From UBA6115 sp050952935 (GTDB lineage Bacteria; Bacillota; Clostridia; Christensenellales; Aristaeellaceae), in NCBI GenBank assembly GCA_050952935.1, contig JBMNLS010000002.1, forward strand, positions 186,001-250,000: DNA of 64,000 nt. Direction: 5' to 3'. Each line of letters starts with the position of its first letter. The stretch's first letter is position 1. Made by a program: the position numbers and the translations under genes. The notes beneath the pieces are model-generated. The model made no database searches, was not told the origin of the DNA, and worked only from the letters and a program-made list of their open reading frames with translations. Below, one piece after another: positions 24,214 to 33,038 of this stretch.

Positions 24214-24237
24214 CAGCAAGAGCGTCCCCTCTTGCTG
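24214..24237 (-). terminator. Terminator after the ketopantoate-reductase-like gene
   Basis: CAGCAAGAG, 6-base loop, CTCTTGCTG: a perfect 9-bp stem, followed on the minus strand by TTCTATTTC. It separates this gene from the marR-degV promoter. Confidence 0.7.
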
Positions 24238-24266
24238 CCTGCGGTGATATATAGTTAGTATGAGGC

Positions 24267-25280
24267 TCACAAAAAGGCATCAAACAAGCGGATGTTGGAA
24301 GCCTGCATCGTCAGCTCGCCTGTTTCACCTTTTTTGATGATTTCAACTATTTTATCGTTGATTGGCGTGGGCACGCCGTGCTTTTTGCCATAGGCGCTGA
24401 CCACGCCGTTGATGGCGTCCGCCTCGGTGGGCTTGCCGTTTCTGATATCCTGCAGCATGCTGGGCACAATGTTCCGGTGCTTTTTCATGGCGATGGGGAT
24501 AAGCATCGTGGCAAGGGCGCGCTTCAAAGCACCCTGATAATTAAACAGTTTTATGATATCCTTGCCTTGAACCGGCGCAAAGGCGATGCCTTCGGCGTGC
24601 CCCACATCAATGCATTCCTTCATGCAGCGGATGGCGATTTTCCGGGCATACTTGTTTTCGGTCACATCGCCATAGCTGCCGCCAACAACCGTGCCAAAGC
24701 CTGAAAAAGCCGCATTAATCAACAGCTTTGACCAGCGGGCACCAAGCAGGTTGGGCTCCTCGTGTACGGGGCACATCCTTTCCAGCAGGGCTTTAACGGT
24801 GGTATACTGTTGATCTGAAATACCCTCCATTTTGCCCATATGAAAGGAGAGGCTGTCCGGGGAGCTGGTCAGCGTGGCCACGCTGGGGGTGGACAGGGTT
24901 GCGCCCCATTCCACCGCGCAGCCCATGGTGCGGTTGGCGCCTACAATCTCTGCAATGCCCGGCTCGGGCAGCCCGTTTTGCAGGGTGACAATGACGCCCT
25001 CATCAGCCAGATAGTCTTTCAGCATGGTGACCACTTCCCTGTTGTGCAGCTGTTTGGTCATGAGAAGGATCACGTCATATTTCCCGCTCATTTGTTCGGG
25101 CGTGATGGCGGTGACCGGTACGGTCATCTCCACTGTGCCGGCAATGCGGGCGCCATGCTGGTTCAGGGCCTCCACATGGGCGCGGTTGCGATTGATGAGG
25201 TCGATCTTTTCGCCGCTTTTGGTGATATAAGCGCCTAAAACCGTTCCCAGGGAACCGGCGCCGTAAATGGCATATCTCAT
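24267..25280 (-). CDS. Ketopantoate reductase family protein
   Basis: 337 residues from the ATG at 25280, which has GGAGGTAAAG upstream; it opens MRYAIYGAGSLGTVLGAYIT, the NAD(P)-binding GxGxxG strand. VTLQNGLPEPGIAEIVGANR is the conserved PanE-type segment, followed by GCAVEWGATLSTP. The C-terminal helical domain has KLLINAAFSGFGTVVGG, the Lys corresponding to the family's catalytic Lys. PanE makes pantoate for coenzyme A, but many members act on other 2-oxo acids, and no panB/C is adjacent, so the substrate is open. Confidence 0.88.
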   Translation of the reverse strand: MRYAIYGAGSLGTVLGAYITKSGEKIDLINRNRAHVEALNQHGARIAGTVEMTVPVTAITPEQMSGKYDVILLMTKQLHNREVVTMLKDYLADEGVIVTLQNGLPEPGIAEIVGANRTMGCAVEWGATLSTPSVATLTSSPDSLSFHMGKMEGISDQQYTTVKALLERMCPVHEEPNLLGARWSKLLINAAFSGFGTVVGGSYGDVTENKYARKIAIRCMKECIDVGHAEGIAFAPVQGKDIIKLFNYQGALKRALATMLIPIAMKKHRNIVPSMLQDIRNGKPTEADAINGVVSAYGKKHGVPTPINDKIVEIIKKGETGELTMQASNIRLFDAFL

Positions 25281-25370
25281 TTCTTTACCTCCTTCTGAAT
25301 GATCCGGTGCGCAAATCATACCCGAACAGGCTGTTCCCGGCAAGACTGTTGCGAGATGGTGTATATATTT

Positions 25371-25399
25371 TAGCTGGTGAATCAGTTCTATGGTATAAT
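25371..25399 (+). promoter_or_regulatory. Promoter of the PAQR-family gene
   Basis: A perfect -10 box TATAAT (25394-25399) with a weak -35 TAGCTG (25371-25376) at 17 bases. The ATG at 25425 follows 25 bases later. Confidence 0.45.
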
Positions 25400-25424
25400 T
25401 GGGATGGGAAAAGGAGAAGAGCTG

Positions 25425-26078
25425 ATGAAAGAAAAACTGTTGAGCGCCAAAGACAGGATCGTTCTTGAAATTTGGAATGCCATCACCCACGGAGCAGGCG
25501 TTGTGTTGGGCGTTGTGTTTTTGGTGATGCTGATTTTAAGAAGCGTCCATAAACAAAACCGGACTGCCCTGGTGGCATACTGCATTTATGGAGCCTGCTT
25601 CATCCTGATGTTTCTGATGTCCACCCTCTATCATGCCATTCAGCATAAAAAGGCCAAATCCGTTTTAAGAATCTTTGACCATATCTCCATCTATTTCTTT
25701 ATAGCGGGCAGCTTTACGCCGCCCATCCTGCTATTGACGGACGGATGGAAAAGGATATTTTTCCTTGTTCTGATGTGGGCTTTGGCTGTTTTGGGCACCA
25801 TCTACAAAGTGGCCATCAAAAGCAAGATGGACAAGCATAAGGGGCTTTCAACCGTCCTGTATATCGCCATGGGCTGGATGGCTGTGTTTTTGATCAGGCC
25901 GGTTGTCCATCACCAGTATTGGCAGTTTGGCGTGCTGATGCTGGCAGGCGGCTTGCTGTATACCCTTGGGACGCTGTTTTACAAGTCTCAAAAGCTGAAA
26001 TACAGCCATGTTATCTGGCACTTATTTGTGTTATCAGCCGCGGTGGTTCATTTTAGGGCTTTTTGTCATTATTTGTAG
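25425..26078 (+). CDS. trhA: Hemolysin III / PAQR family membrane protein
   Basis: 217 residues from ATG 25425 (AAAGGAGAAG upstream). The family motifs are EIWNAITHGAGVVLG near the N-terminus, STLYHAIQHKKAK, DHISIYFFIAGSFTPP and, at the end, HLFVLSAAVVHFRAF, together giving the Ser/Asp/His residues of the metal-dependent hydrolase-like PAQR core. Seven membrane segments are expected. Members are linked to membrane fluidity control. It has no operon partner. Confidence 0.9.
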   Translation: MKEKLLSAKDRIVLEIWNAITHGAGVVLGVVFLVMLILRSVHKQNRTALVAYCIYGACFILMFLMSTLYHAIQHKKAKSVLRIFDHISIYFFIAGSFTPPILLLTDGWKRIFFLVLMWALAVLGTIYKVAIKSKMDKHKGLSTVLYIAMGWMAVFLIRPVVHHQYWQFGVLMLAGGLLYTLGTLFYKSQKLKYSHVIWHLFVLSAAVVHFRAFCHYL

Positions 26079-26196
26079 ATGGCGCTTCATTTTACGGAGT
26101 ATTTCTTTTAACATATTATTCACTCCGACATCTTTTGGTGAGATTTAACAGCGCCTCAAAAAACAATTTCGGAGCGTGCTTCCAGAAATGATGAAA

Positions 26197-26232
26197 TAAA
26201 AAGTCGGCTGGGCATTGTTTCCCAGCCGACTT
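26197..26232 (-). terminator. Strong terminator of the amino-sugar-like operon
   Basis: AAGTCGGCTGGG, 8-base loop, CCCAGCCGACTT: a perfect 12-bp stem followed on the minus strand by TTTTTATTTC, just after the NagB-like gene. Confidence 0.9.
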
Positions 26233-26248
26233 ACTTGATTTATGGTGA

Positions 26249-27208
26249 TTAGAGCTCCCAGTGCTTGAGTCCTTCTGTCCAGCTGGCAAAGGGGCGGGCA
26301 ATGGCTTCGCTGACATAGCAGGTGCCCTTGCCCAGGCGCATGATGGTGGCGGGGCACTCCATGGTGATGGGGCCATAGAGCTGAATGCGGGAAATCATAC
26401 GCTGCCAGGAATCTCCGCCGGGATTGACAAAGTTGTGCACCTCAAAGCGTTCGCGGGCGTTGACGATGTCCCGGGGGCCAATGGTGACCGCTCTTGGCGG
26501 CACAGCCCACACATCGCCCGAGGCGCCCATGGGCGCAAAGAGGGAATTTTCACAAATGGTGAGGGGGGTTTCTGTGGTAAGCCTGGAACCCAGCTTGCAG
26601 TATTCCTCTAAGCTGTCGGCATGGAACTCCGGTACGCCGGGGTCAATGAAGGCGGTGTGGCCAGGCCAGCCGGTGGCGGAATACACCACATCAGCGCCGC
26701 CGCCGCCAACCTCTTCAATGATGGAGGAGTAGACATTGTCGCCCTTGTTTTCGTTGGTAAAGACATGCCAATGTTCAACATCCGGCCGCAGATCAGGATC
26801 GATGAGGCCATAGAAATGAGTGCGGAACGAATAGCCCAGGCCTGCGCCATAGGTGAGGGGCGCTACATTGCCGTCTTCATCCGCCCATTCGTCCATTGCG
26901 AAGGCATGCACATTGCGACAGCTGACCCGGTAGCGGTTAATCATCTCGGCGATTGCCTGATAGGCGCCCGGCCACTGGTTGGGAAAGATCATTGTCAACG
27001 GGGTGTCGTTCACATCGCTAAGATAAATGCGGTGGAACACATCCTGAACCAGAATGAGGACGGGATCCAGCACTACGCGGACGCTGTATCCGTTCTCATT
27101 GGTGTATTCCATTTCCTCCCTGGGAATGTTGCGCACACGCTCCAGAACCTCGGGGTCGTATTTGGGAAGCCAGGGGGCTGGCTTAAACGCAAACTCCTTG
27201 TTACTCAT
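26249..27208 (-). CDS. NagB-fold (glucosamine-6-phosphate isomerase-like) protein
   Basis: 319 residues, about 50 more than NagB. The fold is recognised from HAFAMDEWAD (residues 101-110, as NagB's FNMDEY), SATGWPGHTAFIDP (177-190, as GGVGNDGHIAFNEP) and the spacing between them. Important residues differ. The catalytic Asp before GH is Pro182, the Glu of FNEP is Asp189, and the phosphate loop P-T-G-G-T-P reads FPNQWP (75-80). His184 remains. So a different, perhaps unphosphorylated, substrate is likely. It is the last gene of the importer operon and is followed by a strong terminator. Confidence 0.8.
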   Translation of the reverse strand: MSNKEFAFKPAPWLPKYDPEVLERVRNIPREEMEYTNENGYSVRVVLDPVLILVQDVFHRIYLSDVNDTPLTMIFPNQWPGAYQAIAEMINRYRVSCRNVHAFAMDEWADEDGNVAPLTYGAGLGYSFRTHFYGLIDPDLRPDVEHWHVFTNENKGDNVYSSIIEEVGGGGADVVYSATGWPGHTAFIDPGVPEFHADSLEEYCKLGSRLTTETPLTICENSLFAPMGASGDVWAVPPRAVTIGPRDIVNARERFEVHNFVNPGGDSWQRMISRIQLYGPITMECPATIMRLGKGTCYVSEAIARPFASWTEGLKHWEL

Positions 27209-27250
27209 GATAATACCTGCCTTTCTTTTAATTATATATTGACCACCGCC

Positions 27251-28234
27251 TCAGTGTTGCCTGCGGCGATTGGCTTCGTCAATTGCGACACTGACTACCA
27301 TGATGCTACCGATTAGAACATTTTGCAGATTGGTATCAATGCCAAAGAGGGTTAGGGCGTTGGCGATGAGTGCCATGAGCAGAATGCCCAGGAAGGTGCC
27401 TAAGATAGAACCTTCACCGCCATTCAGGGACACACCACCGATAAGAAGGGCGGAGATCACACGGAACTCAACCCCTTGCCCCAGGCTGGCGGGTGCTGAA
27501 CCGTAGCGCGAGATGGCAAGAACCCCGGCAAAGGCGGCGCACAGACCGATAAGCATATACAGAACAAAGGTAAAACGTTTTACATTAATACCGGAAAGCT
27601 TTGCGCTTTCGGGATTGGAGCCAATAAAATAAGCTTGATGGAAAAACGATATGTATTTAAGTAAAAACGCGGCAATGATGGTAACAATCAGCATGGAAGA
27701 CAACAAGCTGGGAAGCCCCAGAAAGCCCAGGAATTGATTGTCCTGTACCAGAGCCTTGAAAGCCCGCGGGAAGTTGGACAGGGTGGAAGAGTTGATGATC
27801 ATCAGCCCTACCCCCTTGAAAGCCATCCAGGTTCCCATGGTGGCAATCATGGGCAGCACTTTGAGCCTTACCACACAAAAGGCGTTGATAAGGCCGATAA
27901 TAACGCCGGTAACCAAACCGCCCAGGATAGCCAGCGGAATGGCAGCGCCAGCGTTGAGCAAAAGCCCGCATACAAAAGCTGAGCAGCCCATGTTGGAGCC
28001 CACCGAAAAGTCTGTATTGCCTGCAATCAGCGAGATGGTGAGAAAGGCGCCAATAATCATATCGGTTGCCATATAGTTGCCCACCACCATAAAGTTGCGG
28101 GCAGTCAAAAACTGTGGAGAACGGATGGACATGAAAAGGCTCAGCACAACAACCAGTAAGAGAATGACAATTTCGCGAATTTCGAAAACACGACTGACCA
28201 TATGCCGCACTCCACTTGTTTTTTGGTCTTTCAT
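27251..28234 (-). CDS. Ribose-type sugar ABC transporter permease
   Basis: 327 residues, RbsC/XylH type, with about ten hydrophobic segments. Family segments include TARNFMVVGNYMATDMIIGA, AGNTDFSVGSNMG and PMIATMGTWMAFKGVGLMI, and, near the end, VISALLIGGVSLNGGEGSIL (the EAA-like GG-x-S/G loop) and NALTLFGIDTNLQNVLIGSI. It forms the channel with the adjacent ATPase and binding protein. AGGGTTG ribosome site; the ATPase gene ends 5 bases upstream, so the two are cotranslated. Confidence 0.94.
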   Translation of the reverse strand: MKDQKTSGVRHMVSRVFEIREIVILLLVVVLSLFMSIRSPQFLTARNFMVVGNYMATDMIIGAFLTISLIAGNTDFSVGSNMGCSAFVCGLLLNAGAAIPLAILGGLVTGVIIGLINAFCVVRLKVLPMIATMGTWMAFKGVGLMIINSSTLSNFPRAFKALVQDNQFLGFLGLPSLLSSMLIVTIIAAFLLKYISFFHQAYFIGSNPESAKLSGINVKRFTFVLYMLIGLCAAFAGVLAISRYGSAPASLGQGVEFRVISALLIGGVSLNGGEGSILGTFLGILLMALIANALTLFGIDTNLQNVLIGSIMVVSVAIDEANRRRQH

Positions 28235-28238
28235 ATGA

Positions 28239-29747
28239 TCAACCCTCCGTTTCTTGGCTGATGCCGGATGTGAGCGACATGATGCGCTCCTCAGTGATGT
28301 TGTTAATATTTAACTCGCCAATCACAGAACCTTCATACATGGCAATGATGCGGTCAGATGCACCCATCAGTTCAGGCATATCGGAGGAAATCATGATGAC
28401 CCCCATGCCGGCCTTGGCATATTCCCGAATGAGTGCATGGATGGATTCCTTTGTGCCCACATCAATGCCCCGGGTGGGCTCATCAATCAGCAGGATCATG
28501 GGCTGCCGGCTGATCCACATGGACAGTAAAACCTTTTGCTGGTTGCCGCCTGAGAGCTTCATGACGCGCTTTTTCACATCCGGGGTTTTAATGTCAAAGC
28601 GCTCTTTGTATTCTTCAGCGCCTTTTTGGGATTCTTTGAATTGGGTGAACCCCCGCCTGGTGAAACGATCAAGATTAGCGGCCAAGAAATTATCGCTGAT
28701 AGATTTTCTGAGAAACAGGCCCCGGTTTTTTCGATCCTTGGTGATAAAGGCAAAGCCCAGGGCTTTGGCGTCGTTGGGGGAATGAATGCGGACTTCTTCC
28801 CCTTTCAAGTAAATGCGTCCGCTGTCTGGTGGATGAACGCCGAAAATTGTCTCCAGCAGCTCTGTCCTACCGGCGCCCTCAAGCCCAGCCAGGCCCAACA
28901 CCTCCCCTTCATGCAGGGAGAAGGATACGTTTTTCAGATACTGTTTATAGCTGACGTTCTCAAGACGCAGCAGCTCATTGCCGATTTGGCTGGAACCAGC
29001 ACCATACTGATACACCACATCCCGCCCCACCATATAGCGCACCAACTCATCTTTGTTGGTTTCAGCAACACGCTTGGTGGTGATGTAGCGGCCATCTCGC
29101 ATAATGGTGGCGGTGTCGCAGATGCGGAACACCTCTTCCAGCCTGTGGGAAATATAAATGATGGAAACGCCCTGGTCGTTGAGGTTTCGCATGATTTGCA
29201 TGAGGATATCGGTTTCTTTCTCGGTCAGCGCAGAGGTAGGCTCATCAAGGATGAGCACCTTGGCGCTTTTCTTAACTGCGCGCAGTATTTCAACAATCTG
29301 CTGACGTCCCACGCTTAACCGCCGCATCATATGTCGTTCATTGATGTCGGAAAATCCGTATTCATCCAGCAGTTCCCGGGCCATGCGATACATTTTGTTG
29401 TAATCAATCATGCCCAGGGCGTTGCGGGGAGCGTTGGTGGTGAAAATGTTCTCCCCCACGGTTGAGGTGCTGAACACTGCCAGCTCTTGGTGGACAATGC
29501 TGATACCTTTTTTTTCGGCATCCATTGGGTTGTGAAAGTTAACACGCTCCCCATCCAGGACAATCTCCCCAGCGTCGGGGGTGTATGCGCCTGAGAGCAC
29601 ATTCATCAGGGTGGATTTACCTGCACCGTTTTCCCCCAATAACGCATGAATCTCACCACGCTGAAGCGTGAAGCACATGTCGTCCAAGGCTTTGACCCCA
29701 GGAAACTCCTTTGTGACGCCCTGGACATTCAGGATTACATCACTCAC
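28239..29747 (-). CDS. Ribose-type sugar ABC transporter ATPase (double domain)
   Basis: About 502 residues, RbsA/XylG type with two nucleotide-binding domains. Domain 1 has Walker A GENGAGKST, signature LSVGRQQIVEILRAV and Walker B LILDEPTSALTEKE. Domain 2 has the degenerate Walker A GLEGAGRTE, signature LSGGNQQKVLLSMWI and LIDEPTRGIDVGTK. No ATG is available at the family start; GTG at 29747 is chosen for its spacing from AAAGGAG (GTG at 29756 is the alternative). A 15-bp hairpin sits between this gene and the binding-protein gene. Confidence 0.94.
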   Translation of the reverse strand: MSDVILNVQGVTKEFPGVKALDDMCFTLQRGEIHALLGENGAGKSTLMNVLSGAYTPDAGEIVLDGERVNFHNPMDAEKKGISIVHQELAVFSTSTVGENIFTTNAPRNALGMIDYNKMYRMARELLDEYGFSDINERHMMRRLSVGRQQIVEILRAVKKSAKVLILDEPTSALTEKETDILMQIMRNLNDQGVSIIYISHRLEEVFRICDTATIMRDGRYITTKRVAETNKDELVRYMVGRDVVYQYGAGSSQIGNELLRLENVSYKQYLKNVSFSLHEGEVLGLAGLEGAGRTELLETIFGVHPPDSGRIYLKGEEVRIHSPNDAKALGFAFITKDRKNRGLFLRKSISDNFLAANLDRFTRRGFTQFKESQKGAEEYKERFDIKTPDVKKRVMKLSGGNQQKVLLSMWISRQPMILLIDEPTRGIDVGTKESIHALIREYAKAGMGVIMISSDMPELMGASDRIIAMYEGSVIGELNINNITEERIMSLTSGISQETEG

Positions 29748-29762
29748 ATCACTCACTCCTTT

Positions 29763-29796
29763 CTTGCCGTCCGGCAAAAGATTGCCGGACGGCAAG
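29763..29796 (-). promoter_or_regulatory. Perfect 15-bp intercistronic hairpin
   Basis: CTTGCCGTCCGGCAA, loop AAGA (plus strand), TTGCCGGACGGCAAG. On the message it ends right before the AAAGGAG site of the ATPase gene, with no long U-run. It lies after the binding-protein stop, where such hairpins typically protect that part of the message and raise its level over the membrane genes. Confidence 0.8.
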
Positions 29797-29809
29797 GATA
29801 GGGCTGATT

Positions 29810-30814
29810 TTATTTACGATTGGCGTAGGAGAAGTTTTCAAATTTCTCCACATTGCTTTGATTGATGATCAAAGCACCCGTGTCAACAAAGGAAGGCGCG
29901 ATCACAAGGCCCGCGTCGGCGTCGTTCAGGGAAAAAGCGTTCTTGGCGCCATGGTGGAAGTCGTAGCAGAATTTGACCCCGTAATACACCTCGGTGTACT
30001 GTTTGCCGGCAACGGTGGAATAAATCTCACCATGTTTGATGGATTCCAGGGTCGCGCTGTCACGGTCAATGGAAATAACTTTAACTTTGTCAGACAACAT
30101 GGCTTCTTTGATAGCGGTTACAGCCCCGATGGCGGAGGTGGATTGCCCGCCGATTACAACGGTGACGCCTTCATTGGCCAGCAAGGCCGCACCGATTTTT
30201 GTGGCAGCCACAGCGGCGTCGGAGCTGTCATCAACCTCGGCAACGATCTTCATCTCAGGGAAATTATTTACCTCTTCCCGAATGCCGGTCATCACAGCTG
30301 CCACGGCATTAGAGCCAGCGCTCAGCGCGTTGGACACAATGACGCCGCCTTTGCCGCCGGTGGCTTCAGCCGCCTGGCGCATCATGATGCGGCCATATTG
30401 GACATAGTCAGTGCCAAGGAAACATAGTCTTTCAGAGCCGTCAACGCCGTCAACCGTCTGATAGCATACTGGAATGCCTTTTGCCTTGGCTTCTTTTACC
30501 AAAGGCTCATAAGCGTCGGCGAAGTTGGCCTGCATGACGATGCCAGCGCAGTTGGGATCGTTGATGGCGGTAGCAATGACGGCCAACATGGCATCCACAT
30601 CCAGGCCATCATCACCGGTGAACTTGGCGGTGACGCCCAGTTCCCGACAGGCATCTTCCAGGCCGGCTCTGTGTGCCAGCCAGTATTCCAGGTTGGCCAG
30701 AGGGGCAATGTAGTAGTAGGTTTCTGGGCTGACATCCGGCTGCTCCGCAGCGGCCATAAAGGTCAGTCCCATCAGCATCAGGATGGCCAGGAACAGGGAA
30801 GTGATTCGTTTCAT
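29810..30814 (-). CDS. Ribose-type sugar ABC transporter substrate-binding protein
   Basis: 334 residues. Signal peptide MKRITSLFLAILMLMGLTFM followed by AAAEQ, without a lipobox Cys. The body is a type 1 periplasmic binding domain: YYIAPLANLEYWLAHRAGLE, DPNCAGIVMQANFADAYEPL and VKEAKAKGIPVCYQTVDG, with VISIDRDSATLESIKHGEIY near the C-terminus. The usual hinge and sugar-binding Asp/Arg pattern (SIDRD) is kept. Cleavage by signal peptidase I is implied. It captures the sugar or sugar derivative for the adjacent permease. Confidence 0.93.
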   Translation of the reverse strand: MKRITSLFLAILMLMGLTFMAAAEQPDVSPETYYYIAPLANLEYWLAHRAGLEDACRELGVTAKFTGDDGLDVDAMLAVIATAINDPNCAGIVMQANFADAYEPLVKEAKAKGIPVCYQTVDGVDGSERLCFLGTDYVQYGRIMMRQAAEATGGKGGVIVSNALSAGSNAVAAVMTGIREEVNNFPEMKIVAEVDDSSDAAVAATKIGAALLANEGVTVVIGGQSTSAIGAVTAIKEAMLSDKVKVISIDRDSATLESIKHGEIYSTVAGKQYTEVYYGVKFCYDFHHGAKNAFSLNDADAGLVIAPSFVDTGALIINQSNVEKFENFSYANRK

Positions 30815-30861
30815 GTTGTTTCTCTCCTTTTTAATATGTTTTTCACACTTCTGTGCGAATT

Positions 30862-32175
30862 TTAGGATAATGGGGCAGCTTCCTCGGCATCAATTCCGCA
30901 CCAGCGAATCAGGAAGAGTCCCAGGGCCTTGGCATGGTTGACAAAGTCCTTCAGGTAGATGAACTCATCCGGCTGGTGGGCGCCGCCTTCCAGTTTAAAA
31001 TCACGCAGGATACCGTAGGAAACGCTGCAAGGGGAACCATATTTGTAATATAAAAAGTAGTCGGACAGGCAGGAACCCGCATAACGAATGGGCTTGCCCT
31101 CGGCCTGGCTGGCGCAATCAATCAAAAGCCGGATGGAAGGATCGTTTTCATCGGCGCGGATATAGTCAAAATACCGGCATTGGGGCTGGAAGCCTGAGAA
31201 ATCAATGCCCAGTTCATCCAGTTGTTTGGTCAGCACTTCTTCCATCTGGCGCAGTTCTTCTTGAATTTCTTCTTTTTCGCTGACGGTGTAGAACACAAAC
31301 TCCAAATCACCCCGGGAAGAATTGGTGCCGCCATCCCCTCCGCGCAGCAGGAGGAGGCGCATGGCGGAGCGCTGCATGTCAGAGCCTTTATACAGCGGGT
31401 GGGCATCCAGTTCGCTGCGGCGACGGCGGCCAAAGGCCTCCACCTGATCTCTGACCAGGTTTAATCCATCAACAACCAGGCTGACGGAATCCTGAGGCTC
31501 TCTGGTGTTCAGCTGACAGGCCAGCACCTGTCCGCCCACAGCGCAAGTCCAGACTTCCCTGTCGCTGTTGCCGCCATCCAGGTTGATATACATGTCGCAA
31601 GGATATTTCACGCAGGAGGCGATGCTGCCATTGCCTCCGCCGTATTCTTCATCACAGTAAGCGGATAACACCACATCCTGCTTTAGTTTTATCCCCAGGC
31701 GCTTCAGGGCATTCAGCAGGAAAACGCCGGTGGCGATGCCAAATTTATTGTCCCCGCTGCCCCGGCCATAAAGCTTGCCATCGTGAATCTGGCCGCCCAG
31801 AGGGTCGAAACGCCAGTCTTTCTCATCGCCAATGGGCATCGTATCCGTGTGGGCGGCCAGCATGACACGGCGCTCGCCCTGCGTTCCTCTGTACACCCCG
31901 GCGATATTCGGCCTGTGGTCGGTGCCGCGGTTTGGCAGAAAAGCCGGGTGATCCAGCAAATAATCATCCGGATAATAAACGGAGGTTTCCAATCCCAAGC
32001 CCTCATACCAGCCCTTGATCAGGGGGACGATTGCCGCTTCGTTGCCAGTGGTGATGTAGTTTACAGTGTCGATGTTGAGAAGCTGGCGCAGCAAATCAAA
32101 CAGCTCTTGTTGATGGGCATCAATATAATCCATCAGACGCTGTTCAGCTTGAGGATCACCGGGGAAATCATGCAT
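30862..32175 (-). CDS. M20-family metallohydrolase
   Basis: 437 residues. M20 landmarks: LAAHTDTMPIGDEKDW (about 105-120, His and Asp metal ligands), GRGSGDNKFGIATGV (second Asp) and SAYCDEEYGGGNGS with the catalytic Glu-Glu pair. The terminal SLSD/GGAHQPDEFIYL holds a later His. No signal peptide. M20 enzymes are aminoacylases, deacetylases or peptidases. Placed between the GntR regulator and a sugar importer with a NagB-fold protein, it may remove an acyl or amino acid group from the imported compound. The ATG is the second gene of the operon. Confidence 0.9.
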   Translation of the reverse strand: MHDFPGDPQAEQRLMDYIDAHQQELFDLLRQLLNIDTVNYITTGNEAAIVPLIKGWYEGLGLETSVYYPDDYLLDHPAFLPNRGTDHRPNIAGVYRGTQGERRVMLAAHTDTMPIGDEKDWRFDPLGGQIHDGKLYGRGSGDNKFGIATGVFLLNALKRLGIKLKQDVVLSAYCDEEYGGGNGSIASCVKYPCDMYINLDGGNSDREVWTCAVGGQVLACQLNTREPQDSVSLVVDGLNLVRDQVEAFGRRRRSELDAHPLYKGSDMQRSAMRLLLLRGGDGGTNSSRGDLEFVFYTVSEKEEIQEELRQMEEVLTKQLDELGIDFSGFQPQCRYFDYIRADENDPSIRLLIDCASQAEGKPIRYAGSCLSDYFLYYKYGSPCSVSYGILRDFKLEGGAHQPDEFIYLKDFVNHAKALGLFLIRWCGIDAEEAAPLS

Positions 32176-32215
32176 GTCAATTCACCTTTTTACCTTTCTA
32201 TGTTTTGAACACGGT

Positions 32216-32908
32216 TTATTGGCTATCATCCAGAACATCCTCAGAACGCAGCGTGTGCTGCACAATGGCTTTTTCCGCGGCGTCCGGGTCCTTTGCCCTG
32301 ATGGCTTCCAGGATTCTGGCATGATCCTCACAAACATCCTGCAATACAGTTTGTTGCTTATGGATACGCCTGGCGCAGGCGGCGCTGATGGCTTCCAGGT
32401 TGATCACGGCAGCTTTGAGAATCTCATTTTTTGAGGCAAGGGCCACCTGGATATGAAACTGGGCGTCAATGGATTGAAGCGCGCTGGAAGCCTGGGCATG
32501 GGAGGAATGGTGTACTTCTTTCATCCGATTAAGCAGACGATCCAGCGCAGCCAAATCTTCCACGGTGCGGTTGATGGCAGCCAGCCGGCAGGTGCCGGTT
32601 TCGATGAAAAGACGGGCATCATAGATGGTGCGCACATCAAAATCACCAAAATCAATCAGATTGAACATAGGCTGCATGAAAGTGCCCAGATCAACGCCTT
32701 TAACAAAGGTGCCGCGTCCTTGCTGGATAGATACCACATCCATCATCTCCAGCTTTTTGAGCCCTTCACGCACCGTTACCCGGCTGACTGCATACTGTTC
32801 ACAAAGCTCAGGTTCAGAAGGAACCCGGTCTCCGGGCGCCCAAAGACCATTGACAATTTTAGACAAAATGTCATCCACAATCACATCGCACTTGAGCCTT
32901 ACTTCCAT
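32216..32908 (-). CDS. GntR-family (FadR subgroup) regulator
   Basis: 230 residues from ATG 32908 with GGAAGG upstream. The N-terminal winged helix has IVNGLWAPGDRVPSEPELCE, then YAVSRVTVREGLKKLEMMDV with wing IQQGRGTFVKG. The C-terminal FCD domain has the helices DARLFIETGTCRLAAINRT and DAQFHIQVALASKNEIL (metal-binding Asp and His) with the last His in CEDHARILEAI. It is expected to sense an intermediate of the pathway encoded behind it and to repress the promoter at 32978-33006. Confidence 0.93.
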   Translation of the reverse strand: MEVRLKCDVIVDDILSKIVNGLWAPGDRVPSEPELCEQYAVSRVTVREGLKKLEMMDVVSIQQGRGTFVKGVDLGTFMQPMFNLIDFGDFDVRTIYDARLFIETGTCRLAAINRTVEDLAALDRLLNRMKEVHHSSHAQASSALQSIDAQFHIQVALASKNEILKAAVINLEAISAACARRIHKQQTVLQDVCEDHARILEAIRAKDPDAAEKAIVQHTLRSEDVLDDSQ

Positions 32909-32977
32909 CTTGGCAACCTTCCATGTTAAAAAATGAGCATTCACAAAAACGGATTGACTATTTACCTGATTGAGCAT

Positions 32978-33006
32978 ATCATAACATCATCATATGTTTG
33001 TGTCAA
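32978..33006 (-). promoter_or_regulatory. Promoter of the GntR-M20-importer-NagB-like operon
   Basis: Minus strand TTGACA (33001-33006), 17-base spacer, TATGAT (32978-32983). CATATGATG...ATGATATG in the spacer and -10 region is an imperfect inverted repeat and could be the GntR operator. Confidence 0.7.
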
Positions 33007-33038
33007 CCAATTATTCCAATCCAACGTGGAGGCGCTCA

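Noticed and set aside
28239..29795. Upstream extension of the sugar ATPase start
   Set aside because: The extra codons come from the intercistronic hairpin and the ribosome site itself.
32994..33038. Earlier start for the GNAT gene
   Set aside because: It would overlap the promoter of the divergent operon and lacks a ribosome site; GGAGG fits the ATG at 33039.
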